NCBI RefSeq assembly: GCF_002209565.1
Contig: NZ_NJIH01000002.1
Span: 62,001-126,000 of the forward strand
Source of the DNA: Candidimonas nitroreducens
GTDB taxonomy: Bacteria; Pseudomonadota; Gammaproteobacteria; Burkholderiales; Burkholderiaceae_B
Length of the DNA stretch: 64,000 bases
Direction: 5' to 3'
How positions within the stretch are numbered: the first letter of the stretch is position 1; each line of letters starts with the position of its first letter. Below, piece after piece: positions 10,914-20,681 of the stretch. Position numbers and translations under genes: made by a program. The notes under the pieces were generated by a model. The model saw only the letters and a program-made list of their open reading frames with translations. It was not told where the DNA came from and did not search any database.

Positions 10914-10945
10914 CGCGCCCCGGGGCACGGAGTCCCCGGGGCGCG
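10914..10945 (-). terminator. Intrinsic terminator after lpdA
   Basis: A perfect 12-bp inverted repeat (10914-10925 with 10934-10945, sequence CGCGCCCCGGGG) with an 8-nt loop. On the minus strand it is followed by TTTTGCTTTCC. It lies about 40 bases past the lpdA stop, where the aceE-aceF-lpdA transcript should end. The rest of the 290-bp gap between lpdA and folC should also hold the folC promoter, which I could not place. Confidence 0.8.
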
Positions 10946-10983
10946 CCTGGACTGCCGGCCCTACTGCTGGCCCTACAGCCGCG

Positions 10984-12759
10984 CTACTTGCGCCGCGCGG
11001 GCGGCAGGTCGGTGCAGCTGCCTTCGGCCACTTCGGCCGCCATGCCTATGGATTCACCCAGCGTCGGGTGCGGGTGGATGGTCTTGCCGATATCGACGGC
11101 ATCGGCGCCCATCTCTATGGCCAAGGCAATTTCGCCGATCAGGTCGCCGGCGTGGGTGCCGACGATGCCGCCGCCCACGATGCGATGGGTTTCGGCGCTG
11201 AACAGCAGCTTGGTGAAGCCTTCGTCGCGTCCGTTGGCGATGGCACGTCCCGAGGCCTGCCACGGGAACAGGCCCTTCTCGACGGCTATGCCTTCTTTCT
11301 TGGCTTCTTCCTCGGTCAGGCCCACCCAGGCGACTTCGGGATCGGTGTAGGCCACCGCCGGAATCACGCGCGCGTCGAAGTAGCTCTTCTGCCCGGCTAT
11401 GACCTCGGCCGCGACGTGGGCCTCATGCACGGCCTTGTGCGCCAGCATGGGCTGGCCGACGATGTCGCCGATGGCGTAGATGTGCGGCACATTGGTGCGC
11501 ATCTGCTTGTCGACTGCGATGAAGCCGCGCTCGTCGACCTGCACCCCGGCCTTGTCGGCCGAGATCCTGGCGCCGTTGGGCCTGCGCCCTACGGCCTGCA
11601 GCACCAGGTCGTAGCGCTGCGCTTCTTTGGGCGCCTTGGCGCCCTCGAAGCTGACCCAGATGCCGTCGTCACGCGCCTCGGCCCCCACCGTCTTGGTGTT
11701 GAGCATGATGTGGTCGAAGCGCCCGGCGTTCATTTTTTCCCAGACCTTGACCAGGTCGCGGTCGGCGCCCTGCATCAGCCCGGAGAGCATTTCCACCACG
11801 TCCAGGCGCGCGCCCAGGGCCGAATACACCGTGCCCATTTCCAGGCCGATGATGCCGCCGCCGACGATCAGCATCTTCTTGGGGATCGAGGCCAGTTTCA
11901 GCGCGCCGGTCGAATCGACGATGCGCTCGTCCTGCGGCAGGAAGGGCAGCTTCACCGATTCGCTGCCAGCGGCGATGATGGCGGACTTGAAGCGCACGGT
12001 CTGTGTCTTGCCTTCGGCCGTGACGGCCAGGTGCTGCGGATCGGCGAACTGGCCGTCGCCGGTAAGCACCTTGACCTTGCGCGCCTTGGCCATGCCGGCC
12101 AGGCCGCCGGTAAGCTTGGCCACCACGCCGTCCTTGAAGCCGCGCAGCTTGTCCAGGTCGACCTGCGGCTCGGCGAAGGACACGCCGTGCGAGGCCAGCG
12201 ACTTGGCTTCTTCGATGACCGATACCGTATGCAGCAGCGCCTTGGAAGGAATGCAGCCGACGTTCAGGCAGACCCCGCCCAGGGTCGGGTAGCGTTCGAC
12301 CAGGACTACGTTCAGGCCCAGATCGGCCGCGCGGAACGCGGCGGAATAGCCGCCGGGGCCGGCGCCCAGCACCAGCACGTCGCATTCTACGTCAGCGCTG
12401 CCGGTGTAGCTTGCGGCCGCGGGCGCGGCGGCCGGGGCCGCAGCGGCTGCCTTGGCGGGCTGCTGCGCCGCAGGCTCGCTGGCCTTGGCCGGCTTGTCTG
12501 CCGCGGCCTCGGCCGCCTGCCCGGCGGCCTCGACCGTCAGGATCACCGAGCCCTTGGAGACCTTGTCGCCCACCTTGATCAGGAGTTCGCGCACCACCCC
12601 GCCCTGCGAGGCCGGGATCTCCATCGAGGCCTTGTCGGACTCGACGGTGATCAGGCTCTGCTCGGGCTTGATGGTATCGCCAACGGCCACCAGCACCTCG
12701 ATGATTTCCACCTCGGAGAAGTCGCCGATATCGGGCACGGTTATGTTTTGTGTGCTCAT
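10984..12759 (-). CDS. lpdA: Dihydrolipoyl dehydrogenase (E3) with N-terminal lipoyl domain
   Basis: E3 of the pyruvate dehydrogenase complex; reoxidises dihydrolipoamide using FAD and NAD+. The 591-residue protein begins with a lipoyl domain ([17 protein letters not shown]; lipoyl lysine K43 in [10 protein letters not shown]), an Ala/Lys/Pro linker at about 78-118, then the flavoprotein with [18 protein letters not shown] near 132 and the redox pair C164/C169 in [12 protein letters not shown]. The lipoyl extension explains its length (plain E3 is about 470). An AGGAG precedes the ATG. It is 9 bp after aceF, so it is the last gene of the pdh operon. Confidence 0.95.
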   Translation of the reverse strand: MSTQNITVPDIGDFSEVEIIEVLVAVGDTIKPEQSLITVESDKASMEIPASQGGVVRELLIKVGDKVSKGSVILTVEAAGQAAEAAADKPAKASEPAAQQPAKAAAAAPAAAPAAASYTGSADVECDVLVLGAGPGGYSAAFRAADLGLNVVLVERYPTLGGVCLNVGCIPSKALLHTVSVIEEAKSLASHGVSFAEPQVDLDKLRGFKDGVVAKLTGGLAGMAKARKVKVLTGDGQFADPQHLAVTAEGKTQTVRFKSAIIAAGSESVKLPFLPQDERIVDSTGALKLASIPKKMLIVGGGIIGLEMGTVYSALGARLDVVEMLSGLMQGADRDLVKVWEKMNAGRFDHIMLNTKTVGAEARDDGIWVSFEGAKAPKEAQRYDLVLQAVGRRPNGARISADKAGVQVDERGFIAVDKQMRTNVPHIYAIGDIVGQPMLAHKAVHEAHVAAEVIAGQKSYFDARVIPAVAYTDPEVAWVGLTEEEAKKEGIAVEKGLFPWQASGRAIANGRDEGFTKLLFSAETHRIVGGGIVGTHAGDLIGEIALAIEMGADAVDIGKTIHPHPTLGESIGMAAEVAEGSCTDLPPARRK

Positions 12760-12768
12760 GCGCGGCTC

Positions 12769-14148
12769 CTAGAGGATGATGCGGCGGAAGTCGGCCAGCA
12801 GCCCGGCCAGGTAGGCGTTGAAGCGCGCTGCAGCAGCGCCGTCGATCACCCGGTGGTCGTAGGACAGCGACAGCGGCAGCATGAGCCGCGGCTGGAATGC
12901 CTGGCCGTCCCACACCGGCTGGTGCGACGAGCGCGAAACCCCGAGGATCGCCACTTCGGGGGCGTTGATGATGGGCGTGAACGTCGTGCCGCCGATGCCG
13001 CCCAGGGACGAAATCGAGAAGCACCCGCCCTGCATCTGCGCCGGCGACAGCTTGCCGTCGCGCGCCTGGCGCGCCAGCTCGGAGGTTTCGGTGGCGAGTT
13101 CGAGCACGCCCTTGCGGTCGGCGTCGCGGATCACCGGCACCACCAGGCCGTTGGGCGTGTCGGCGGCGAAGCCGATGTGGTAGTACTGCTTCAGGATCAG
13201 TTCGTCGCCGTCGAGCGAGGCGTTGAACTCGGGGAACTTCTTCAGCGCCGCCACTACCGCCTTGATCAGGAACGCCAGCATGGTGACCTTGATGCCGGCC
13301 TTCTGGTTCTCTTTGTTGAGCTGGACGCGCAGCGCTTCCAGCTCGGTGATGTCGGCGGCTTCGTTGTTGGTGACGTGCGGGATCATCACCCAGTTGCGGT
13401 GCAGGTTCGCGCCCGAGATCTTCTTGATGCGCGACAGCGGCTTGGCCTCGACCGGGCCGAACTTGGTGAAGTCGACCTTGGGCCAGGGCAGCACGCTCAG
13501 GCCGCCCGCGGCAACGGCGCCGGGCGCGGCGGCGGCCGCGCCGCCCGCCAGCGCCTGCTTGACGAAATTGCGCACGTCGTCCTGCGTAATGCGCTGTTTG
13601 GCGCCGGAGCCCTGCACCTGACGCAGATCGACGCCCAGCTCGCGGGCGAACTTGCGCACCGAAGGCGAAGCATGCGGCAGGTTCTTGCCGGAGGCATCGG
13701 CTTCGGGATACGAGGCCGTGGGCGAGGTGTGCTGCACCGGCGCGGAGGCCATGGCGGCGGCCGGCGCGGCCGCGGGCGCAGCGGCCGGAGCCGGTGCGGG
13801 AGCCGGGGACGGAGCCGCCGCCGCAGGAGCCGCTGCCTGCGCTGGCGCAGGTGCCGCCGCGGCTGCCGGCTCGGGTTTGGCAGCCGGCGCAGGCTCGGCC
13901 GACCCCGCCGCGGCTTCGAGCTCGAGTATCACCGAGCCTTCGCTGACCTTGTCGCCCACTTTCACCTTGACGGCCTTGACCACGCCCGCCGCGGACGAGG
14001 GTATTTCCATGGAGGCCTTGTCGGACTCCACCGTGATCAGGCTTTGCTCGGCCTTGACCGTGTCTCCGGCGCCGACCAGCAGCTCGATGATCTCGACCTC
14101 GCTGAAATCGCCTATATCGGGAACCTTGACTTCAATCACGTCGCTCAT
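12769..14148 (-). CDS. aceF: Dihydrolipoamide acetyltransferase (E2) of pyruvate dehydrogenase
   Basis: Transfers the acetyl group to CoA and forms the complex core. The 459-residue protein has a single lipoyl domain (K44 in [10 protein letters not shown]), a long Ala/Pro/Glu linker at about 80-175, a peripheral-subunit-binding domain (SPSVRKFARELGVDLRQV) and the catalytic domain ending with SYDHRVIDGAAAARF, which has the catalytic His. E. coli E2 has three lipoyl domains. The start at 14148 ([17 protein letters not shown]) is 19 bp after the aceE stop. Confidence 0.95.
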   Translation of the reverse strand: MSDVIEVKVPDIGDFSEVEIIELLVGAGDTVKAEQSLITVESDKASMEIPSSAAGVVKAVKVKVGDKVSEGSVILELEAAAGSAEPAPAAKPEPAAAAAPAPAQAAAPAAAAPSPAPAPAPAAAPAAAPAAAMASAPVQHTSPTASYPEADASGKNLPHASPSVRKFARELGVDLRQVQGSGAKQRITQDDVRNFVKQALAGGAAAAAPGAVAAGGLSVLPWPKVDFTKFGPVEAKPLSRIKKISGANLHRNWVMIPHVTNNEAADITELEALRVQLNKENQKAGIKVTMLAFLIKAVVAALKKFPEFNASLDGDELILKQYYHIGFAADTPNGLVVPVIRDADRKGVLELATETSELARQARDGKLSPAQMQGGCFSISSLGGIGGTTFTPIINAPEVAILGVSRSSHQPVWDGQAFQPRLMLPLSLSYDHRVIDGAAAARFNAYLAGLLADFRRIIL

Positions 14149-14167
14149 GTGGATCTCCCCCTGTTCC

Positions 14168-16876
14168 TCAGGCGTGTTGCGGGTTGGCTTTGTTGACGTC
14201 GATGCCGTATTTCTTGATCGCCTCGGCAACCTTCTTCAGCGGCACCGCGCCTTCGTCGGCCAGCGCCTTGAGCGCCGCCACCACCACGAAATGGCGGTTG
14301 ATCTCGAAGTGCTCGCGCAGCCTGTAGCGGAAGTCGGAGCGGCCGAAACCGTCGGTGCCCAGCACCTTGAAGCCGCGGCCCTTGGGTATGTACGGCCGGA
14401 TCTGGTCGCCGAAGGCCTTGATGTAGTCGGTGGAGACCACGATGGGCCCCTTGGTGTTCTGCAGCTGGCGCGTGACGTAGGGCTGCGGCGCCTCGTCGTC
14501 GAGCGGGTTGAGCGTCTGGTGGCGCTCGCAGTCGATGCCGTCGCGGCGCAGCTCGGTGAAGCTGGTGACGCTCCAGACGTCGGAGCCCACGCCCCAGTCG
14601 TCCTGCAGCAGGGTCTGGGCCTCGAGGACTTCGCGCAGGATGGTGCCCGAGCCCATGAGCTGCACCCGCAGCTTGCCCTTGCCGACGGACTTGAATTTGT
14701 ACATGCCGCGCACTATGCCCTCTTCGTCGCCGGGGGTCAGGCCCGGCTGGGGATAGTTCTCGTTCATGACGGTAATGTAGTAGTAGACGTTTTCCTGGTT
14801 CTGGATCATGCGCCGCAGGCCGTCCTGCATGATGACGGCCAGCTCGTGGGCAAAGGCCGGATCGTAGGCCACGCAGTTCGGGATCAGCGAAGCCTGGATG
14901 TGGCTGTGGCCGTCTTCGTGCTGCAGGCCCTCGCCGTTCAGGGTGGTGCGCCCGGCCGTGCCGCCCAGCAGGAAGCCGCGCGCCTGCATGTCGCCGGCCG
15001 CCCAGGCCAGATCGCCGACGCGCTGGAACCCGAACATCGAGTAATAGATGTAGAACGGGATCATGATGCGGTTGTTCGTGGAATACGACGTGGCCGCCGC
15101 CATCCAGGAACTGAACGCGCCCGCTTCGTTGATGCCTTCCTGCAGCAGCTGGCCGTCGGCCGTCTCGCGGTAGTACATCACCTGGTCTTTGTCGACCGGC
15201 GTGTACTTCTGCCCTTCAGGCGCATAGATGCCGATCTGGCGGAACAGGCCTTCCATGCCGAAGGTGCGCGACTCGTCGGACAGGATGGGCACCACGCGCG
15301 GCGCCAGTTCTTTGTCGCGCAGGATCTGATTGAGCACGCGCACGAAAGCCTGCGTGGTGGAGATTTCGCGCCCCTCGGCGGTGGGCTCGAGCACCGCCTT
15401 GAAGGCTTCCAGCTTGGGCGCCTGCAGCTGTTCGTCGGCGCGCCGGCGGCGGTGCGGCAGATAGCCGCCCAGGGCCGCACGGCGTTCGTGCAGGTACTTC
15501 ATTTCGGGCGAATCCGCAGCCGGACGGAAGTACGGGATTTCGTCGATCTTGTCGTCGGGTATGGGAATATTGAAGCGGTCGCGGAACTCGCGCACCGATT
15601 CCACATTGAGCTTCTTCTGCTGGTGGGTCGGGTTCTTGGCCTGGCCGACCTGCCCCATGCCGTAGCCCTTGATGGTCTTGGCCAGGATCACGGTGGGCTG
15701 CCCTTTGTGGTGCGAGGCCGCGTCGAAGGCCGCATACACCTTGTGCGGGTCATGGCCGCCGCGGTTCAGGCGCCAGATGTCTTCGTCGCTCATGCGGCTG
15801 ACCATTTCCAGCAGCCGGGGATCCTTGCCGAAGAAGAATTCGCGCACATAGGCGCCGTCATTGGCCTTGCAGGCCTGGTATTCGCCGTCGACGGTTTCTT
15901 CCATGACGCGGCGCAGAATGCCTTCTTTGTCGTGCGCCAGCAGCGGATCCCAGTAGCCGCCCCAGATCAGCTTGATGACGTTCCAGCCGCTGCCGCGGAA
16001 GTCGCCTTCGAGTTCCTGGATGATCTTGCCGTTGCCGCGCACCGGGCCGTCCAGGCGCTGCAGATTGCAGTTGATGACGAAGATGAGGTTGTCGAGCTTT
16101 TCACGCGCGGCCAGGCTGATGGCGCCGAGCGATTCGGGCTCGTCCATTTCGCCGTCGCCGCAGAATACCCAGACCTTGCGCTTGCTGGTGTCGGCCAGGC
16201 CGCGCGCATGCAGGTATTTGAGAAAGCGCGCCTGATAAATGGCCATCAGCGGCCCCAGGCCCATGGACACCGTGGGAAACTGCCAGAAGTCGGGCATCAG
16301 CTTCGGGTGCGGATACGAAGACAAGCCCTTGCCGCCCACTTCCTGGCGGAAATTGTCAAGCTGCTCGTCGGTAAGATTGCCTTCAAGATAGGCGCGGCCG
16401 TACATGCCGGGCGAGGAATGGCCCTGGAAGTAGATCAGGTCGCCGCCGTGCTCGGCGGTTTCAGCGTGCCAGAAGTGGTTCTGGCCGCATTCGATCATGG
16501 TGGCCAGCGAGGCGAAGGAAGCGATGTGGCCGCCCAGGCTGCCGCCGTCGTCGGGATGGTGATTATTGGCCTTGACCACCATGGCCATGGCGTTCCAGCG
16601 TATATAAGAGCGGATGCGCTCTTCCAGCACCAGATTGCCGGGATGCGGCGGTTCCAGCCCCGGCGGGATGGTGTTGACGTAGGCCGTGTTGGGCGAAAAC
16701 GGAATGTGGGCGCCGGAACGGCGCGCCAGGTCGACCAGACCCTCGATCAGGTCATGCGCGCGCTGCGGGCCTTCGCGCTCGAGCACGGCCGCCAAGGCGT
16801 CGAGCCATTCTTTGGTTTCCAGCGCCGCGTCGTCGGCGACCTCGGTGCTTGCTTGGACTTGATCGGGCGAGGACAT
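14168..16876 (-). CDS. aceE: Pyruvate dehydrogenase E1 component (homodimeric type)
   Basis: Thiamine-diphosphate enzyme that decarboxylates pyruvate and acetylates the lipoyl group. The 902-residue product is typical of the homodimeric E1 (E. coli 887). The ThDP motif is visible as CGDGEMDEPES near 240 with the trailing FVINCNLQRLDGPVRGNGKI. The ATG at 16876 (MSSPDQVQAS) lies 8 bases after AAGGAG; an ATG 27 bases further up lacks such a site. First gene of aceE-aceF-lpdA, divergent from a two-component pair. Confidence 0.95.
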   Translation of the reverse strand: MSSPDQVQASTEVADDAALETKEWLDALAAVLEREGPQRAHDLIEGLVDLARRSGAHIPFSPNTAYVNTIPPGLEPPHPGNLVLEERIRSYIRWNAMAMVVKANNHHPDDGGSLGGHIASFASLATMIECGQNHFWHAETAEHGGDLIYFQGHSSPGMYGRAYLEGNLTDEQLDNFRQEVGGKGLSSYPHPKLMPDFWQFPTVSMGLGPLMAIYQARFLKYLHARGLADTSKRKVWVFCGDGEMDEPESLGAISLAAREKLDNLIFVINCNLQRLDGPVRGNGKIIQELEGDFRGSGWNVIKLIWGGYWDPLLAHDKEGILRRVMEETVDGEYQACKANDGAYVREFFFGKDPRLLEMVSRMSDEDIWRLNRGGHDPHKVYAAFDAASHHKGQPTVILAKTIKGYGMGQVGQAKNPTHQQKKLNVESVREFRDRFNIPIPDDKIDEIPYFRPAADSPEMKYLHERRAALGGYLPHRRRRADEQLQAPKLEAFKAVLEPTAEGREISTTQAFVRVLNQILRDKELAPRVVPILSDESRTFGMEGLFRQIGIYAPEGQKYTPVDKDQVMYYRETADGQLLQEGINEAGAFSSWMAAATSYSTNNRIMIPFYIYYSMFGFQRVGDLAWAAGDMQARGFLLGGTAGRTTLNGEGLQHEDGHSHIQASLIPNCVAYDPAFAHELAVIMQDGLRRMIQNQENVYYYITVMNENYPQPGLTPGDEEGIVRGMYKFKSVGKGKLRVQLMGSGTILREVLEAQTLLQDDWGVGSDVWSVTSFTELRRDGIDCERHQTLNPLDDEAPQPYVTRQLQNTKGPIVVSTDYIKAFGDQIRPYIPKGRGFKVLGTDGFGRSDFRYRLREHFEINRHFVVVAALKALADEGAVPLKKVAEAIKKYGIDVNKANPQHA

Positions 16877-17218
16877 GCGGGAGTCTCCTTGGATGCTTGC
16901 CATGATTCGGTGCGGCGATCGACCGCGCGAGATTGCACTCGGTAGCGGCGGCGGGTGAACGGGTAAACGATAAGCCGCGCGCCTCTACAACCTAAGCTAT
17001 TCTAGGAAAGAGTCCAGGCCCAGGCAAGTAAAATTTCACTTTATGATATTAATTTTCATAATGCGGAAAGAATAGCCTATAGCGCCTGCTCTCGCCACAC
17101 AGACTAAAATACCGGCAGCCCGTTGAATCGATACGCCGCGAGATGCCGCCGTGCTTGCGCCACGGCGCCTGCGGGCCGATTGCGGCGACTCGGCAGACCC
17201 GGCATCCCGATACGGCTT
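16877..17218. promoter_or_regulatory. Divergent aceE / sensor-kinase intergenic region
   Basis: This 342-bp region has no gene. It is GC-rich except for an AT-rich core at about 17025-17070. That core contains a perfect inverted repeat, TTATGA / TCATAA (17041-17046 with 17056-17061, 9-bp spacer), a plausible operator between the pdh operon and the two-component genes. I could not assign -35/-10 pairs with confidence on either strand. Confidence 0.45.
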
Positions 17219-18976
17219 ATGGCAAGTCCATCCAAGAAAACCCTCATCCCCACGACGTTCTACGACCAGGCCAAAAGCAGCCGGCGCGGCTTCTACTGGC
17301 TGACGCCGGTCATCGTGCTGGTGCTGTATCTGTGCGTGATGGGCGCATTCATCTGGCTGCAGCGGCTGCACAACGACAGCGTGATGTTCGTCACCATCGA
17401 CCAGGAAACCCGCCAGCAGCGGCTCATCATGGTGGTGATAGCGCTGTCCTGCGTGATCGTGCTGAGCCTGCTGGCCCTGTGGCGCTACACCCGCTACCGC
17501 ACGCGGGCCGAGGCCGCGCTGATTGCCGAAACCGGCTTCCGGCGCGCCATGGAAAACTCCATGTCGACCGGCATGCGGGTCTTCGACATGCAGGGCCGCA
17601 TCGCCTACGTCAACCCGGCGTTCTGCCGCATGATAGGCTGGAACGAAGCCGACCTGATCGGCCGCACCACGCCCTTTCCCTACTGGCTGCCCGGGCGCCA
17701 CGCGCAGCACCAGGAAACCCTGGATATTCTGCTGGCCGGCCGCACCCCCAGCAGCGGCCTGGAAGTCGAGGCGCAGCGCCGTGACGGCTCGCGCTTCACC
17801 GCGCGCATGTATGTCTCGCCGCTGCGCGACCCGAAAGGCGAGCAGATCGGCTGGATGACATCCATGACCGACATCACCGAGCCCAAGCGCATCCGCGAGG
17901 CGCTCACCGCCGCGCACGAGCGCTTCATGACGGTGCTCGAAGGCCTGGACGACGCCATCTCGGTGGTGGCCGACACGCCCGACGGCCTGGAACTGCTGTT
18001 CGCCAACCGCACCTACCGGCGCTTCTTCGGCGCCCAGTCCAACGGCCACGGCGAACTGCTGGGCGGACGCCTGGGGCGCTTCACCGACGAAACCGTGGAA
18101 GTCTTTTCCGAATCGGCGCAGCGCTGGTTCGAGGTGCATCACCGCATACTCGCCTGGACCGACGGGCGCCGCGTGCGCATGCAGGTGGCGCGCGACATCA
18201 CCGAACGGCGCAAGCACGAAGAGGCCTCGCGCGTCCAGCAGGAAAAAATCCAGCTCACCAGCCGCCTGACCACCATGGGCGAGATGGCCTCGTCGCTGGC
18301 CCACGAACTGAACCAGCCGCTGACCGCGATCGCCAACTACAGCATGGGCGCGGTGGCGATGATCAAGGCCGGCAACATCCAGCCCGAAATATTGCTCAGC
18401 GCCCTGGAAAAGGCTGCCAACCAGGCCGAGCGCGCCGGCAAGATCATCAGCCGCATCCGCGAGTTCGTCAAACGCAGCGAACCGCGCCGCCAGCGCGTGC
18501 CGGTCACCCAAATATTGGAAAACGCCATCGGGTTCGCCGAGATCGACGCGCGCAAGCGGCAGGTGGTAATCGAAAAAACCCTGCCGCAACCCATGCCGGA
18601 AGTCATGGCCGACCCCATTCTGATCGAGCAGGTATTATTGAACCTGCTCAAGAACGGCATCGAAGCCATGGAGAAAAGCGAACACCGCATCTTGCGCGTA
18701 GTGGTCACCGACGCGCAGTCGCTGGTCGAGATCGCGGTCATCGACCGCGGCCACGGCCTGCGCGACCCCGAGCGCCTGTTCGAGCCCTTCTACAGCACCA
18801 AATCAGAGGGCCTGGGCATGGGCCTGAACATCTGCCGCACCATCATCGAATCCCATCACGGCCGCCTCTGGGCGGCAGCCAACCCCGAAGGCGGTACTAT
18901 TTTCCGCTTCACACTGCCGTGCGCCGCGCCACAAGCAGCGGGCACGCCCGAGCATTCCCAGGAGTTGCATGCATGA
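17219..18976 (+). CDS. Membrane-bound PAS-domain sensor histidine kinase
   Basis: The 585-residue protein has two membrane helices near 25-48 and 64-84 with only a short loop between them, then two PAS-like domains (first from about 100 with RIAYVNPAFCRMIGWNEADLIG, second from about 235), a HisKA domain with the phospho-acceptor H362 in SLAHELNQPL, and an ATPase domain with NLLKNGIEAM and GLGMGLNICRTIIESHHG. The layout is FixL/DctB-like. Its gene overlaps the response regulator by 4 bp (ATGA). The signal is unknown; its place opposite aceE suggests a link to carbon or energy state, which is inference. No heme-PAS histidine was identified. Confidence 0.9.
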   Translation: MASPSKKTLIPTTFYDQAKSSRRGFYWLTPVIVLVLYLCVMGAFIWLQRLHNDSVMFVTIDQETRQQRLIMVVIALSCVIVLSLLALWRYTRYRTRAEAALIAETGFRRAMENSMSTGMRVFDMQGRIAYVNPAFCRMIGWNEADLIGRTTPFPYWLPGRHAQHQETLDILLAGRTPSSGLEVEAQRRDGSRFTARMYVSPLRDPKGEQIGWMTSMTDITEPKRIREALTAAHERFMTVLEGLDDAISVVADTPDGLELLFANRTYRRFFGAQSNGHGELLGGRLGRFTDETVEVFSESAQRWFEVHHRILAWTDGRRVRMQVARDITERRKHEEASRVQQEKIQLTSRLTTMGEMASSLAHELNQPLTAIANYSMGAVAMIKAGNIQPEILLSALEKAANQAERAGKIISRIREFVKRSEPRRQRVPVTQILENAIGFAEIDARKRQVVIEKTLPQPMPEVMADPILIEQVLLNLLKNGIEAMEKSEHRILRVVVTDAQSLVEIAVIDRGHGLRDPERLFEPFYSTKSEGLGMGLNICRTIIESHHGRLWAAANPEGGTIFRFTLPCAAPQAAGTPEHSQELHA

Positions 18977-19599
18977 CTACACCCCAAGCCCCCGGCACCA
19001 TATACATCGTCGATGACGACGAGGCAGTGCGCGATTCCCTGCGCTGGCTGCTCGAGGCCAACGGCTACCGCGTACGCAGTTTCGGCGCCGCGGAAGAATT
19101 CCTCAACGCCTACGACCCCGACCAGGTCGGGGTGCTGATCGCCGACGTACGCATGCCCGGCATGAGCGGGCTGGAACTGCAGGAAGAGCTTCTGGCGCGC
19201 CGCGCACCGCTGCCCGTGGTGTTCATCACCGGCCATGGCGACGTGCCGATGGCGGTGTCGACCATGAAAAAAGGCGCCGTGGACTTCCTGGAAAAGCCCT
19301 TCAACGAAACCGACCTGCGCACCATCGTCGCCAATATGCTGCAGCAGGCCAGCGAGCGCGTCAGCCAGGCGCAGGCCCAGAAAAGCCACCAGGCCGTGCT
19401 CAGCCGCCTGACCACGCGCGAGCAGCAGGTGCTGGAACGCATCGTGGCCGGGCGCCTGAACAAGCAGATCGCCGGCGACCTGAACATCAGCATCAAGACG
19501 GTGGAAGCCCACCGCGCCAACATCATGGAGAAACTCGAAGTGACCACCGTCGCCGACCTCATGAAGATCGCCCTGGCCAAGGCCGAGGGAACCGTATGA
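18973..19599 (+). CDS. FixJ/LuxR-type response regulator
   Basis: The 208-residue protein has a receiver domain with acidic pocket [11 protein letters not shown] and phospho-acceptor D58 in IADVRMPG, conserved T and K (FITGHGD, EKPFNE), and a C-terminal LuxR helix-turn-helix ([25 protein letters not shown]). It overlaps the kinase gene by 4 bp at its start and folD by 4 bp at its end, so the three genes are probably translated as a coupled set. It should be the partner of the upstream kinase. Targets are unknown. Confidence 0.92.
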   Translation: MTTPQAPGTIYIVDDDEAVRDSLRWLLEANGYRVRSFGAAEEFLNAYDPDQVGVLIADVRMPGMSGLELQEELLARRAPLPVVFITGHGDVPMAVSTMKKGAVDFLEKPFNETDLRTIVANMLQQASERVSQAQAQKSHQAVLSRLTTREQQVLERIVAGRLNKQIAGDLNISIKTVEAHRANIMEKLEVTTVADLMKIALAKAEGTV

Positions 19600-20534
19600 G
19601 CACGTCTGTCCTGCCGGCCGCACATGGCGGCTCTTCCCATCAGCAGGCCGCGCAGCGGGCGCAAGACGGCCAAAGCGCCGGGCTCGGCCGCATCATAGAC
19701 GGCAAGGCCCTGTCCGAGGCGATCCGTGCCGACGTGGCGCGCCGCGCCCAGGCGCTGGCGGCGCGCGGCGTGGTGCCGGGGCTGGCGGTCGTGCTGATAG
19801 GCGACAACCCCGCCTCGCAGGTCTACGTGCGCAACAAGGCCGCGGCCTGCGAAAAGGCCGGCCTGAATTCACGCGTCTTGCGGCTGCCGGCCGACACCTC
19901 CGAGCAGGCCCTGCTCGAGGTCGTGCAGGAACTCAACCGCGACCCGGCCGTGCACGGCATCTTGGTGCAGCTGCCGCTGCCGCCGCACATGGACGCGGCC
20001 AAGGTCATAGAAACCATTGCCGCGGCCAAGGACGTGGACGGCTTCCACGTCAGCAACGCCGGCCTGCTGATGACCGGCAAGCCGCTGTTCCGGCCCTGCA
20101 CGCCCTACGGCATTATGAAGATCCTCGAATCCGAGCAGGTCGCCCTGCGCGGCGCGGAGGCGGTCGTGGTGGGCGCCAGCAATATCGTCGGCAAGCCCAT
20201 GGCCATGCTGCTGCTGGCCGCCGGCGCCACCGTCACCCTGTGCAACTCCAAGACCCGCGACCTCGGCGCCCAGACGCGCCGCGCCGACGTGCTGGTGGTG
20301 GCCACCGGCAAGCCCGGCATCGTCACCGGCGACATGGTCAAGCCCGGTGCCACCGTCATCGACGTGGGCATCAACCGCAACGCCGAGGGCAAGCTGGTCG
20401 GCGACGTCGACTTCGAATCGGCGCGCAAGGTGGCCGGCGCCATCACGCCGGTGCCGGGCGGGGTCGGCCCCATGACCATCGCCATGCTGCTGGTCAACAC
20501 CCTCGAGGCCGCCGAGCGCAGCCTGCAACACTGA
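19596..20534 (+). CDS. folD: Methylenetetrahydrofolate dehydrogenase / cyclohydrolase
   Basis: Bifunctional enzyme of one-carbon metabolism that interconverts methylene-, methenyl- and formyl-tetrahydrofolate with NADP. The 312-residue product has the FolD signatures: the catalytic lysine region [20 protein letters not shown], the VQLPLP motif and GRSNIVGKP-like [17 protein letters not shown]. The enzyme proper begins at about residue 32 ([16 protein letters not shown]); the first 31 residues are a Ser/Gln/Ala-rich extension. The only upstream start in frame is the ATG that overlaps the response-regulator stop (ATGA), so the extension appears to be real. Confidence 0.94.
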   Translation: MSTSVLPAAHGGSSHQQAAQRAQDGQSAGLGRIIDGKALSEAIRADVARRAQALAARGVVPGLAVVLIGDNPASQVYVRNKAAACEKAGLNSRVLRLPADTSEQALLEVVQELNRDPAVHGILVQLPLPPHMDAAKVIETIAAAKDVDGFHVSNAGLLMTGKPLFRPCTPYGIMKILESEQVALRGAEAVVVGASNIVGKPMAMLLLAAGATVTLCNSKTRDLGAQTRRADVLVVATGKPGIVTGDMVKPGATVIDVGINRNAEGKLVGDVDFESARKVAGAITPVPGGVGPMTIAMLLVNTLEAAERSLQH

Positions 20535-20681
20535 GCCCTGCCCCGGCCCGGCGTGCTGTTTGAACTTTGCCCGATGCCGTCCGGTCAATACCATTAAATC
20601 CCCTGAACCAAGCAGACGGGCCGCCTGCGGCGCCCCGGGACATCCCGGGCGCCTCGCGGCCCGCGCGAATCGCCATACGCC

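Noticed and set aside
10747-16945. Very long open frames (over 1000 codons) on the plus strand opposite lpdA, aceF and aceE
   Set aside because: They are antisense reflections of GC-rich codon use in certain genes; the products are Arg/Ala/Gly/His-rich and match no family.
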